DNA of 64,000 nt from Enterobacter sp. JBIWA008 (GTDB taxonomy: Bacteria > Pseudomonadota > Gammaproteobacteria > Enterobacterales > Enterobacteriaceae), in assembly GCF_019968765.1 (NCBI RefSeq), contig NZ_CP074149.1:3100001-3164000 (forward strand), read 5' to 3'. Below, one piece after another: positions 29,794-38,746 of the stretch (the stretch's first letter is position 1; each line of letters begins with the position of its first letter). The notes below the pieces were generated by a model that worked only from the letters and a program-made list of their open reading frames with translations, ran no database searches and was not told the origin of the DNA. Made by a program: the position numbers and the translations under genes.

Positions 29794-31017
29794 TTATCCC
29801 CGTATATCTGCAATAAATTGGCTCAGCACGTTCTCTTTCTCGAGCGTGCGTTCGGCATATTCACGTGCCACCGTGTTCACTTTTGGCATGGCAAGTGCCT
29901 GCTCAATTCCGGTCACCAGCGCCGGGACCGATTCCGGCTCCACGCACACGGCAATTCCCGGATAGCTGTCGCACAGCTGGCCTAATTCTGTTTCGGCTTC
30001 TGCCGTGATCACCGCGTTACCGCCCACTGCCAGAATGTTGGTCAGCTTGGACGGCAGCACCGCATCTGCGGCGCCGCGTTTTTGCACCACCAGATGGCAG
30101 TCGCCCATCTTCAGCAGCGCAGGCAATGCCTCGTAAGACTGAAGCGGGAAAAATTTCACGTTGGTCAGGCCGCGTTCGCTGGCCATCTTCTCCAGCCGCG
30201 CTTTTCCACCGCCCTGCCCGACAATCACAAACGTCCACGGATGTTCGCTAAGCTGCTGGGCCGCTTCAATCACGCTCTCCAGCCCCTGCTTTTCGCCGAT
30301 GTTGCCCGAGTAAAGAATGATTTTTTGATCTTCAGGCAAACCGAGCTGCGCGCGCAGCGCCTGAGCGTCCTGTTCTGTCACATCGCGAAAACGCGCCACT
30401 TCGGACCAGTTCGGGAAAAAGATCACTTTTTCCGCCGGGACGCCCTTCTCCTGCGCCTTGTTCATCATCGAGCGCGAGATAGTCGAGACGTAATCCACGT
30501 TGTGCAGGCCGCTGCGCTCAAACGCGCTGGCGAGCTTCGCCACCTTGCCGCCCTTGCTTTTGCCTGCCATCCCCAGGCCCAGCATGGCGTCAACTTCGTA
30601 ATCCTGAATGTGCAGCAGGGTGCGCGCGCCGGAGAGTTTGCCCAGCAGGCGCATGCCCGGCGTGCAAAACAGCGTTGGCACCACGCCGATGATGCGATCC
30701 GGCTTCCAGCGACGCTGCGCCATCAGCGGGAAGAAACTGCTCAGGGCAAAGCTGCCGAGATGAATCAGCCGCTTCAGCGTCGAGGGCTGCTTAGGCACAT
30801 ACAGCGGGCAGCGCCAGACTGTCGCAGCACCCTCTTCGCGACGGTAGCGCCAGCTTGAGTAGCGCTCCCCGACTTTCCACTCCGGGTAGTACGGCGGCGC
30901 GGTAATGACCCGCACGTCATGTCCCTGGCTCGCCATCCACTCGACCATCTCGCCGGTGTATTTCCCGATGCCGGTTAATTCCGGCGAGTAGTTGATTCCG
31001 TATACGAGGATCTTCAT
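29794..31017 (-). CDS. wcaI: Colanic acid glycosyltransferase WcaI
   Basis: A GT-B family enzyme of 407 residues, proposed to add fucose to the Und-PP-Glc primer of colanic acid. N-terminal [24 protein letters not shown], donor-site [19 protein letters not shown] and [12 protein letters not shown] are intact. The start overlaps gmm by 4 bases. Position and length as in E. coli. Confidence 0.94.
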   Translation of the reverse strand: MKILVYGINYSPELTGIGKYTGEMVEWMASQGHDVRVITAPPYYPEWKVGERYSSWRYRREEGAATVWRCPLYVPKQPSTLKRLIHLGSFALSSFFPLMAQRRWKPDRIIGVVPTLFCTPGMRLLGKLSGARTLLHIQDYEVDAMLGLGMAGKSKGGKVAKLASAFERSGLHNVDYVSTISRSMMNKAQEKGVPAEKVIFFPNWSEVARFRDVTEQDAQALRAQLGLPEDQKIILYSGNIGEKQGLESVIEAAQQLSEHPWTFVIVGQGGGKARLEKMASERGLTNVKFFPLQSYEALPALLKMGDCHLVVQKRGAADAVLPSKLTNILAVGGNAVITAEAETELGQLCDSYPGIAVCVEPESVPALVTGIEQALAMPKVNTVAREYAERTLEKENVLSQFIADIRG

Positions 31018-31493
31018 ATGCCCGGCACCTCGGCCTGACGTTCAGCCAGGAAATAGGCACGACTGTTGTCATGCACATTGTCGCTGGCAAGCAGCGCCTC
31101 TGGCGTCTGCCAGCGGTAGTCGTCATGCTGAGAATCAGGCAGACGCAGGTCTGCCTCACTCACCTTCAGGCGGAACCCCAGCACGATGTAGTGCGTGGTG
31201 AACCCGGTGCCTGAAAAGTTATCGTCATAGAAGTGCTGCCAGACCCCGTAAAACTGGCCCGCTGCCATCGGCAGCTGCAGGCCCAGTTCCGCCAGAGTGA
31301 GACGCTCAAACGCATCGCTGAGCCGCTCATCCTTCTGCACGCGCCCGCCGGGCACGAACCAGAAGCCCTGTGCAGGACGGTTGGTTCGTTTCCCCAGCAA
31401 GAACTCGCCGCGCTCGTTCTCCACAATCAAATCGATTGAAATGAGCGGAGTGGAACGAACGATCGTGGCAAAATCTTCCTGACTTAAAAACAT
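31014..31493 (-). CDS. gmm: GDP-mannose mannosyl hydrolase Gmm (Nudix)
   Basis: A Nudix-type enzyme of 159 residues that hydrolyses GDP-mannose to GDP and mannose, thought to balance GDP-mannose against GDP-fucose. The diverged Nudix box is in [27 protein letters not shown] 31491-31493 is preferred over the longer frame because it matches the family N-terminus ([17 protein letters not shown]) and lies two bases after the fcl stop codon. Confidence 0.94.
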   Translation of the reverse strand: MFLSQEDFATIVRSTPLISIDLIVENERGEFLLGKRTNRPAQGFWFVPGGRVQKDERLSDAFERLTLAELGLQLPMAAGQFYGVWQHFYDDNFSGTGFTTHYIVLGFRLKVSEADLRLPDSQHDDYRWQTPEALLASDNVHDNSRAYFLAERQAEVPGI

Positions 31494-31495
31494 CG

Positions 31496-32461
31496 TTACC
31501 CCCGGAAGCGGTGCTGGTTTTCCAGGAACCACTGGTAGGTGCTGGCCAGCCCCTGCTCCAGTGACACCTCGTGATACCAGCCCAGCTGATGCAGACGTGT
31601 CACGTCCAGCAGCTTGCGCGGCGTGCCGTCCGGTTTGGTGGCGTCAAACACCACGCGGCCTTTGTAGCCCACCACCTGCGCGATGGTTTGCGCCAGCTCG
31701 CGAATGGTGCAGTCCACGCCGGTACCCACGTTGATGTGCGACAGCATCGGCTCGGTGTTCTCCTGCCACACCTCGCGATCCAGCTCCATCACGTGAATGC
31801 TGGCGGCAGCCATGTCGTCCACGTGCAGGAATTCGCGCATCGGCGTACCGCTGCCCCACACCACCACGTCCGGCGCGTTCTCGGCGGTCGCCTCGTGGAA
31901 GCGGCGCAGCAGCGCCGGGATCACGTGCGAGTTGCTCGGGTGGAAGTTGTCGTGCGGCCCGTACAGGTTGGTCGGCATCACCGAGCGATAGTCGCGGTTG
32001 TACTGACGGTTGTAGGACTCGCACAGCTTGATCCCGGCAATCTTGGCAATCGCGTACGGCTCGTTGGTCGCTTCAAGCCGGCCCTGCAGCAGCTCGCTTT
32101 CGGCGATCGGCTGTTTCGCCATTTTCGGGTAAATACAGGACGATCCGAGGAACAGCAGCTTATTCACGTTGTGCAGATGCGCAGCGTGAATGATGTTGCT
32201 CTCGATCATCATGTTTTCGTAGATGAAATCCGCCGGGTAGGTGTTGTTGGCAACAATGCCGCCCACCTTCGCCGCCGCCAGATACACCTGGTCAATGCGT
32301 TCGTTAGCAAAGAAGTCCTGTACCGCACGGCTGTCGAGCAGGTTCAGCTCGTCGCGCGTGCGAACAACCACTTCGACGTCACCGCGCTGCTCGAGCTGGC
32401 GAACAATCGCGGAACCCACCATTCCGCGATGACCGGCGACAAAAATACGTTGTTTTGTCAT
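31496..32461 (-). CDS. fcl: GDP-L-fucose synthase Fcl (WcaG)
   Basis: NADPH-dependent epimerase/reductase (321 residues) that turns GDP-4-keto-6-deoxymannose into GDP-L-fucose. Rossmann motif [15 protein letters not shown] near residue 9, GSSCIYPK for the catalytic Ser and [15 protein letters not shown] for the Tyr-Lys pair. Two bases after gmd, so coupled. Confidence 0.97.
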   Translation of the reverse strand: MTKQRIFVAGHRGMVGSAIVRQLEQRGDVEVVVRTRDELNLLDSRAVQDFFANERIDQVYLAAAKVGGIVANNTYPADFIYENMMIESNIIHAAHLHNVNKLLFLGSSCIYPKMAKQPIAESELLQGRLEATNEPYAIAKIAGIKLCESYNRQYNRDYRSVMPTNLYGPHDNFHPSNSHVIPALLRRFHEATAENAPDVVVWGSGTPMREFLHVDDMAAASIHVMELDREVWQENTEPMLSHINVGTGVDCTIRELAQTIAQVVGYKGRVVFDATKPDGTPRKLLDVTRLHQLGWYHEVSLEQGLASTYQWFLENQHRFRG

Positions 32462-32463
32462 TC

Positions 32464-33585
32464 TCAGGACTCCAGCGCGATGGCAACCTCGTAGCCATGA
32501 GACTTGAGCAGGGAGTGTTTTTTCGCTGCTTCAAGATCTTTGGCTACCATCTCGGAAACCATCTCCTGCAGAGTGATTTCTGGTTTCCAGCCCAGCTTCT
32601 CGTGAGCCTTGGTTGGGTCGCCCAGCAGGGTTTCCACTTCAGCAGGACGGAAGTAGCGCGGGTCAACCTGAACGATAACGTCGCCCGGCTTCACGCCCGG
32701 CGCGTCGTGGCCGGTCACGGAAACCACGATACCTTTCTCTTCCACGCCGGTACCTTCGAAGCGCAGTTTGATGCCCAGCTGTGCCGCGGCCATTTCAACG
32801 AACTGACGTACGGAGTACTGCACGCCGGTCGCGATAACGAAGTCTTCTGGCTGTTCCTGCTGCAGCATCATCCACTGCATTTTCACGTAGTCTTTGGCAT
32901 GGCCCCAGTCACGCAGGGAATCCATGTTGCCGAGGTGCAGGCAAGACTCCAGACCCTGTGCGATGTTGGCGATAGCGCGGGTGATTTTGCGGGTCACGAA
33001 AGTTTCGCCGCGACGCGGAGATTCGTGGTTGAACAGGATGCCGTTACAGGCGTACATGCCGTAGGATTCACGGTAGTTCACGGTGATCCAGTAGGCGTAC
33101 AGTTTTGCTACCGCATAAGGAGAGCGCGGGTAGAACGGCGTGGTCTCTTTCTGTGGGATTTCCTGCACCAGACCGTACAGCTCGGAGGTGGATGCCTGGT
33201 AGAAGCGAGTTTTCTTCTCAAGGCCGAGGAAGCGGATTGCTTCCAGCAGACGCAGCGTACCCATGGCATCAACGTCGGCGGTGTATTCCGGGGATTCGAA
33301 GGAGACCGCTACGTGGCTCATCGCGCCCAGGTTGTAGACTTCATCCGGCTGAACTTCCTGCAGGATACGGGTCAGGTTGGAGGTATCGGTCAGGTCGCCG
33401 TAGTGCAGGTGGAATTTCGGGTTCGCCGCGTGAGGATCCTGATAGATATGATCCACACGTTCGGTGTTGAAAGAAGATGCACGACGTTTAATACCGTGTA
33501 CTTCATACCCTTTTTCCAGCAGGAACTCTGCCAGGTAAGAACCATCCTGCCCGGTAACGCCGGTGATGAGAGCGACTTTAGACAT
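32464..33585 (-). CDS. gmd: GDP-mannose 4,6-dehydratase Gmd
   Basis: First committed step to GDP-L-fucose. 373 residues. NADP-binding [19 protein letters not shown] near residue 5, [15 protein letters not shown], the catalytic STSELYG, and Tyr-Lys in [13 protein letters not shown]. Same length as E. coli Gmd. Begins about 25 bases after wcaF. Confidence 0.97.
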   Translation of the reverse strand: MSKVALITGVTGQDGSYLAEFLLEKGYEVHGIKRRASSFNTERVDHIYQDPHAANPKFHLHYGDLTDTSNLTRILQEVQPDEVYNLGAMSHVAVSFESPEYTADVDAMGTLRLLEAIRFLGLEKKTRFYQASTSELYGLVQEIPQKETTPFYPRSPYAVAKLYAYWITVNYRESYGMYACNGILFNHESPRRGETFVTRKITRAIANIAQGLESCLHLGNMDSLRDWGHAKDYVKMQWMMLQQEQPEDFVIATGVQYSVRQFVEMAAAQLGIKLRFEGTGVEEKGIVVSVTGHDAPGVKPGDVIVQVDPRYFRPAEVETLLGDPTKAHEKLGWKPEITLQEMVSEMVAKDLEAAKKHSLLKSHGYEVAIALES

Positions 33586-33609
33586 GTTTATATTCCTCTA
33601 CTTATGAAT

Positions 33610-34158
33610 TTAATCAGTTTCAACGCGTTCGCGTATCACCACTGCGGGGTTGCCACGGCAAACTTTATTTGCCGGTAGCGATTTAAAAACGCTGCTGCGG
33701 GCACCGACTACCGTGCCATCGCCAACAGAAACACCCGGTGCAACAAAAACATCCGTTGCTAGCCAGCATTTTTCACCGATCACAACAGGCGAAGCGGTAA
33801 TATCAAAATGCTGACTCATAAAATCGTGGCTGCCGGTGCACAAATAACATTTCTGTGAAACCACCGAATTTGCGCCAATCGTTATTTCGCCAAGGGTATA
33901 TAACACCGCGTCATCCCCGACCCATGCGTAATCCCCCAGCGTTAATTTCCACGGATAGGTAATTTTCACAGAAGGTCGGATGACTACGTTTTTTCCGATT
34001 TTTGCGCCAAACAGGCGCAATAAAAAAGCACGCCAGCGGTACAGTATTTGCGGCGACCAGGCAAATAAGGTTGCCTGAACGGCCCACCACAGCTGTACCT
34101 TAATACCGTTCCCGCCCCGAAAACCTTTCGGCACGGAGAAACCTTTTAAATCCTGCAT
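33610..34158 (-). CDS. wcaF: Colanic acid O-acetyltransferase WcaF
   Basis: A 182-residue left-handed beta-helix acetyltransferase. N-terminal MQDLKGFSVPKGFRGGNGIKV is specific to WcaF; hexapeptide turns include IGKNVVIRPSVKI, IGANSVVSQ and VGDGTVVGARSSV; the catalytic His is in GSHDF. One of two acetyltransferases that decorate the colanic acid repeat. Confidence 0.95.
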   Translation of the reverse strand: MQDLKGFSVPKGFRGGNGIKVQLWWAVQATLFAWSPQILYRWRAFLLRLFGAKIGKNVVIRPSVKITYPWKLTLGDYAWVGDDAVLYTLGEITIGANSVVSQKCYLCTGSHDFMSQHFDITASPVVIGEKCWLATDVFVAPGVSVGDGTVVGARSSVFKSLPANKVCRGNPAVVIRERVETD

Positions 34159-34173
34159 TGCGTTTCCTTATAT

Positions 34174-34920
34174 TCAGGCTTTGTTATATAAGGTTTTCGT
34201 TTTGCCTGTGGTACGCAGGCGTAATAAATAAGACAATTCCGCCCAGAACCCCGGCACGCGTAATATTTTACGCTGTACGTTTTTGGCATCCTGGCACAAT
34301 TCCAGATTATTCGAGGTTGACACGCCACCCATTGAAAATTCAGATACCAGCCCTTTAATTCGACGGAACGGGTAACCTGATTTATACAGACTGGCGGCCA
34401 GCGCATAATCGGAAGACACTTTATACTGCAAATCGTAAGGCTGTTTTTTTAGACCCTTTACCGGGAAGAAAATGGCCTGATGGCTGGCCGGCAAGCTGTG
34501 GTAGATATACCAGCCTGGCTTCGCGCTGCGGCACACTTTATGCCCGTCGCCAAAATCGAGCAGCGCATCGCCAATATACATGGCGTCCTCTTTCTGACGC
34601 GCCAGCTGACGGGCAAACGGCGCCACGTCATCATGGAAAATGTCGCCCGAATTCAGGAAAATGGCATAACGGCCTTGCGCCATGCTGATGCCTTTGTTCA
34701 TCGCATCGTAGATGCCTTTATCTTTCTCGCTGATGTAGCGTAAGTTGAACTCACCGTTGAGTTTTTCCAGAAACTCCGCCGTGCCATCGTTCGAGCCGCC
34801 GTCGACCACAATCCACTCAAAGGTGAGGCTTGGATCGCGCGCCAGGTTGCGCAGCGAGCGCCAGGTTTTTACCACCCCTTCGTAATTACGAAAAGCGACA
34901 GTAATGACGCTAAGAAACAT
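34174..34920 (-). CDS. wcaE: Colanic acid glycosyltransferase WcaE
   Basis: A family 2 GT-A enzyme of 248 residues. [20 protein letters not shown] at the N-terminus, [33 protein letters not shown] (metal-binding region). Proposed to add a fucose in the repeat unit. 15 bases before wcaF. Confidence 0.94.
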   Translation of the reverse strand: MFLSVITVAFRNYEGVVKTWRSLRNLARDPSLTFEWIVVDGGSNDGTAEFLEKLNGEFNLRYISEKDKGIYDAMNKGISMAQGRYAIFLNSGDIFHDDVAPFARQLARQKEDAMYIGDALLDFGDGHKVCRSAKPGWYIYHSLPASHQAIFFPVKGLKKQPYDLQYKVSSDYALAASLYKSGYPFRRIKGLVSEFSMGGVSTSNNLELCQDAKNVQRKILRVPGFWAELSYLLRLRTTGKTKTLYNKA

Positions 34921-34936
34921 AAATCACCTCATTTCG

Positions 34937-36157
34937 TCATACGTTCGTAATATTAAGCGCTTTGCGCAGAATAAACGGACAGACAATCAAGAAAGCATAT
35001 TCCGGGCTAAATATTGACCCGGTAAAAAACAGCGACACCGGAGTAAACAGATAAAGCTGAACGCGAAAATTCTGGTTATCACCAAACGCGTTAATCATCA
35101 TTTTGAAAACTTTAAACAGATACCACAGGGTCAACAGTACAGCGAACCACGAAAAATAAATAATTAACAGATACAGACCATTGTCTATGGTTTTACCAAC
35201 ATCCGCACCGTTAAAGATTCCGAATGATGCAACATATTCGTAAAGTGAGCCGAATCTTACTACTCCATCAATATGGGTTAAGGAATAACCCACCATCACC
35301 AGTGGCCCAATGATGCGATAATAGGACGAAGACCCTTCCGTTCCCAAATCACCCAGGCGTTCTGAGATGTACGGGAAGGCAAATATCACGCCTGCCATAA
35401 ATACCGTCAGGGAGATAATCGCCAGCGGCAGTTTTTTCTTAATCGCATCTTTGTTCAGGTACTGGAACGCCCACTCCAGCAGGTAAAACAGGATAAATGT
35501 CATTACCCCTGAGAACGAGCCAGACAGAACAATTCCTGCCAGAATCATAGCATCTGTCTTAGGCGTTTTGATACCAAACTGTTTGATGCTGAGCCAAATT
35601 GAGATTAACGCCAGAGCGAAAAACGCCGGTTCAAAATAGAGGGCCGTGGTACGTTTCCCGCCAAACTTGATGAAGTTCAATACATAGCTGTTACTGTAAA
35701 TGAGATATTTAGAAATTATCTCCATCAGGCTACTGCCGCCGGTGAGAATAATTTGCGCCATCTCCATGGCAGCAAGCATAACAATTAACGCAACGGCAAT
35801 ATAAAAGAACCTAAGGATTTTCCGATAATTGTGCGGAGAAATAGTTTTAAACCGAATACTCCAGACCATACCGATAATAATAACAATATAAACAAACAGC
35901 ATGGTCGACGTGACGTATTTGCTGGCATCCAGGGACTGCCCAAAGATGTAGTTAAACAGCGTCAGGCCCGTACCCAGCCCTAAGGCAATCATCAGCTTCT
36001 TGAGGTTGATTTTATCGACATACAGCAGAAGCAGAACGGGCAGGAAGGTTACAATGGTTATCGGGAAGCTTTCGCCGAGCTGGGCAATTTTCACGTTGAC
36101 CAGCAGGTAGATTAGCGGCAGCAGCAGATAACTACAGATTCTGATAGAACGAGACAT
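34937..36157 (-). CDS. wcaD: Colanic acid polymerase WcaD
   Basis: Integral membrane protein of 406 residues with about ten or more hydrophobic segments; predicted Wzy-type polymerase joining colanic acid repeats at the periplasmic side. The open frame extends 64 codons upstream through the wcaC gene with arginine-rich nonsense text. The homologous start is ATG 36155-36157 (MSRSIRICSYLLLPLIYLLV), overlapping wcaC by 26 bases. Conserved loop GGKRTTALYFEPAFFALAL is intact. Notably more AT-rich than its neighbours, usual for this gene. Confidence 0.93.
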   Translation of the reverse strand: MSRSIRICSYLLLPLIYLLVNVKIAQLGESFPITIVTFLPVLLLLYVDKINLKKLMIALGLGTGLTLFNYIFGQSLDASKYVTSTMLFVYIVIIIGMVWSIRFKTISPHNYRKILRFFYIAVALIVMLAAMEMAQIILTGGSSLMEIISKYLIYSNSYVLNFIKFGGKRTTALYFEPAFFALALISIWLSIKQFGIKTPKTDAMILAGIVLSGSFSGVMTFILFYLLEWAFQYLNKDAIKKKLPLAIISLTVFMAGVIFAFPYISERLGDLGTEGSSSYYRIIGPLVMVGYSLTHIDGVVRFGSLYEYVASFGIFNGADVGKTIDNGLYLLIIYFSWFAVLLTLWYLFKVFKMMINAFGDNQNFRVQLYLFTPVSLFFTGSIFSPEYAFLIVCPFILRKALNITNV

Positions 36158-37349
36158 ATTCCTCCAGCATCTGTTGTCCACTGTAGGCCTTGCGGCTGCG
36201 GTTGCGGAACGATTCCAGGTCAGTACCAAAAACGATCTCAGCAATCTGCGCCTTCGGCAGCTGTACCAGGGGCAGTACCTCCTGTTCCGTGAAGGTTTTC
36301 CCGCCGGACTTTTCCAGCACTTCGCGCGCCGCATCGCTGTGGGTGGCAATCACCGGCACGCCGATTGAGAGCGCTTCGCAGAGGATAAGCGGGTAGTTAT
36401 CCACGCGTGAGCTGAACACCAGCGCGTCCATTTCATTCAGCGCGCTCATCAGCTTGCGCTTGTCGGTCTCAAATCCGTGGTTCACCACGTTGGCCCCTTC
36501 GAACGGTGAAAACTTGCCGAAGGTGTGAAGCTCTATCTTGTCACCCAGCGCCATCATGTCGCGCACCAGCTGCTGGTTGGTTTTACCGTCGTAACGCAGG
36601 TCATGCGCAACGATAGCGATTTTCGGTTTGCCCGCGGTTTCCGCCACCGGGGTCAGCTCGGCAAGAATGGCTTCCGTCGCCACGTCGATGCCGTTGTTGA
36701 TAATCTGACAGCGCCCTGCCCCGTACAGGCTATTGAAGGCATCGGCCACGTGCTGGCTTGGCGAGATAAACGTGCAGCCGAGTGAGAGCATGTCGCGGAA
36801 CAGCTGACGCTTTCCGGCGACCAGCTGATGCGCGCGATCCACCTTCACCGGCGGGTAGTTGCTTAGCGTCGGGCATTTCTGGCAGTTATCTTTCCAGCCT
36901 TCGCAGCCGTCGGTAAACGCGCAGCGTCCGGTCACGCTCCAGTGATCGTGCAGCGTCCAGACGAAGCGGGTGTCGGACTTGTGGGCCTGCACCTTCTGAC
37001 AAAACGCCACCACCTCTTCCAGATTCAGCCAGTAGCTGTGCAGCACGTGAAAATGCAGCACAACCGGGCCCGCGGTGCGGGTAACCGTGCGGTACAGCGT
37101 GTTCAGGTTGCCAAACAGATCGCGGTTAAACAGACGGAACAGCGCAATGTTGGCAATCGAGGTCAGACGCGGCGTGTGCTTGTGCACCTGCGGGAAATTA
37201 TCGTGGCTGACGCTTTTCTTGCCGCCCTTGCCATAGCCGTAAATAAAACGAGACTGAAGTCCTTTTTGCAGCGCGCGCTGGTGCAGATCCAGAGCCACGC
37301 CTGCCGCTCCGCCTTCTGCGAGGCGTACGTTAAATTGCAGAATGTTCAT
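36132..37349 (-). CDS. wcaC: Colanic acid glycosyltransferase WcaC
   Basis: GT-B family 4 enzyme of 405 residues. NVRLAEGGAAGVALDLHQRAL near the N-terminus, WTLHDHWSVTGRCAF, and the C-terminal VFSSRVDNYPLILCEALSIGVPV with the paired glutamate motif. Proposed galactosyl transfer. Overlaps wcaB by 4 bases upstream and wcaD by 26 bases downstream. Confidence 0.94.
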   Translation of the reverse strand: MNILQFNVRLAEGGAAGVALDLHQRALQKGLQSRFIYGYGKGGKKSVSHDNFPQVHKHTPRLTSIANIALFRLFNRDLFGNLNTLYRTVTRTAGPVVLHFHVLHSYWLNLEEVVAFCQKVQAHKSDTRFVWTLHDHWSVTGRCAFTDGCEGWKDNCQKCPTLSNYPPVKVDRAHQLVAGKRQLFRDMLSLGCTFISPSQHVADAFNSLYGAGRCQIINNGIDVATEAILAELTPVAETAGKPKIAIVAHDLRYDGKTNQQLVRDMMALGDKIELHTFGKFSPFEGANVVNHGFETDKRKLMSALNEMDALVFSSRVDNYPLILCEALSIGVPVIATHSDAAREVLEKSGGKTFTEQEVLPLVQLPKAQIAEIVFGTDLESFRNRSRKAYSGQQMLEEYVSFYQNL

Positions 37350-37837
37350 TTAATCACCTTCACGCGGGCTTTTTCTCCCACCACCAGCGCGTTATCCGGA
37401 ATGCTGTCCAGCACCACGCTGCCAGCACCAATCGTGACGTTATTACCAATCGTAATGTCACCGATGATTACCACGTTCGCGCCCAGTTCGACGTTATTGC
37501 CGATGACCGGGCAGGCCAGGCTGTCAGGCCCGCGGTTGCCAATGGTGACCGCATGACGAATGGTGAAATCATCCCCGGCGACCACGAACTTGTTGATCAC
37601 CACCGCATAGCCGTGATGGATGGTAAAGCGGCGGCCAATGGTGGCAGCGGCCTGAATTTCATAACCAAAAAAGCATTCGGTGATGATGCGATACAGCACC
37701 AGCACGGGTGCCGCCCAGATATTGTTCAGCACGTTTTTCTTACGCCACACCGAGCAAAAGTGCGCGATGCGGTACGCCAGAACCATGCAGCACGGACGCA
37801 GGCTCCAGCTGTTAGCGCGGCAATCTTCCAGAAACAT
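37346..37837 (-). CDS. wcaB: Colanic acid acetyltransferase WcaB
   Basis: A serine acetyltransferase-like beta-helix enzyme of 163 residues. MFLEDCRANSWSLRPCCMVLAYR at the N-terminus, TIHHGYAVVINKFVVAG with the catalytic His and repeated hexapeptides (IGNNVELGANVVIIGD, IGNNVTIGAGSVV). Starts where wcaA ends (one-base overlap) and overlaps wcaC by 4 bases. Confidence 0.95.
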   Translation of the reverse strand: MFLEDCRANSWSLRPCCMVLAYRIAHFCSVWRKKNVLNNIWAAPVLVLYRIITECFFGYEIQAAATIGRRFTIHHGYAVVINKFVVAGDDFTIRHAVTIGNRGPDSLACPVIGNNVELGANVVIIGDITIGNNVTIGAGSVVLDSIPDNALVVGEKARVKVIK

Positions 37838-38679
37838 TATTTCCCCCGAAGTCCATCAGCCAGGCGCTTGCCGTTACGCACGGAAAGCAGCGTCAGCAGC
37901 GTGCGCCAGTTCATGCGCTTATTGCGGATCTGATAGAGGGTAAAGAGCTGATATTTACGGCTGGCACGGTCAAACTTGTCCTTGTGCTTGCGGTAAAAAT
38001 GGAAGTAGCCGGAGAACTTCTTCGGCGAGGAGGTGATTTGCATCTCCCCGTGATTGATATGCAGGATCTGTGTGGCCTCTTCCACTTTCCACGGTTCGCC
38101 GTATTCCACCACCATGCGCAGGAAGATATCGTAATCCTGCGCGGCCTTGAGTTCGGTATCGAACAGGCACTCCTTGAAACGCCACGCCCAGGTGAAGACC
38201 TGGTTACCAATAATGTTGCGCTTGTAGAACAGGCGGCGAGAGTACGGCGATTTCGGGTACAGCGGCAGACTCGCGGGCTGCGAGTAAACCTCGCCCTGGC
38301 AGACATAGTCGTTGGCATACAGGAAAGCGTGCGTGACCAGCTGTTCTTTATGCGACAGGAAGATAGACAGGCGGTTCGGCGTCCATTCGTCATCGTCGTC
38401 GATCCCGGTCAGATACTGCCCTTTGGCCTGCATAATCGCCTGGTTACGCACCGCACAAGCGCCGGAGTTAATGGCGTTATGCGTATAGACCACCCGCGGG
38501 TCGTTGAGGTCAGCCACAAACTTTTGCAGCTGTTCATACGAGGAAGAGCAGTCATCAACAATAATCAGCTCCCAGTTATCGTAATCCTGTCGCAGGACGG
38601 ATTTGATTGCGCGGATCGCCAGCTGCTGACGATTCCATGTCGGCATATAGATTGAAACCAAAGGGCGTTGTGTGGTCAT
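37837..38679 (-). CDS. wcaA: Colanic acid glycosyltransferase WcaA
   Basis: A 280-residue GT-A family 2 enzyme. PLVSIYMPTWNRQQLAIRAI, IIVDDCSSS, TGIDDDDEWTPNR (metal site near residue 95) and AAQDYDIFLRMV are characteristic. The long frame begins seven codons upstream inside the hairpin region; ATG 38677-38679 gives the family N-terminus. Separated from wzc by a strong hairpin, so the biosynthetic genes are probably expressed at a lower level than wza-wzb-wzc. Confidence 0.93.
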   Translation of the reverse strand: MTTQRPLVSIYMPTWNRQQLAIRAIKSVLRQDYDNWELIIVDDCSSSYEQLQKFVADLNDPRVVYTHNAINSGACAVRNQAIMQAKGQYLTGIDDDDEWTPNRLSIFLSHKEQLVTHAFLYANDYVCQGEVYSQPASLPLYPKSPYSRRLFYKRNIIGNQVFTWAWRFKECLFDTELKAAQDYDIFLRMVVEYGEPWKVEEATQILHINHGEMQITSSPKKFSGYFHFYRKHKDKFDRASRKYQLFTLYQIRNKRMNWRTLLTLLSVRNGKRLADGLRGK

Positions 38680-38693
38680 GGTCTTCCCCTTAT

Positions 38694-38740
38694 CCCTCAC
38701 CCCGCCCCTCTCCCGGCTGGGGAGAGGGTTAGGGTGAGGG
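38694..38740. repeat. Strong hairpin/interspersed repeat between wzc and wcaA
   Basis: Imperfect palindrome in which CCCTCACCCC and CCCCTCTCCC on the left pair with GGGAGAGGG and AGGGTGAGGG on the right around 38715. From memory, E. coli also has a stem-loop between wzc and wcaA. A similar unit occurs at 44821-44851, so it looks like an interspersed repeat used as a processing or partial termination site. Confidence 0.7.
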
Positions 38741-38746
38741 GGATTT

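Noticed and set aside
26668..29985. Two long + strand open frames (about 490 and 506 codons) across cpsG and cpsB
   Set aside because: Mirror-frame artefacts of GC-rich codon usage; the - strand genes are full-length orthologues.
36158..36349. N-terminal 64-residue extension of WcaD
   Set aside because: Arginine-rich text from the alternative frame of wcaC; the homologous WcaD start is at 36157.
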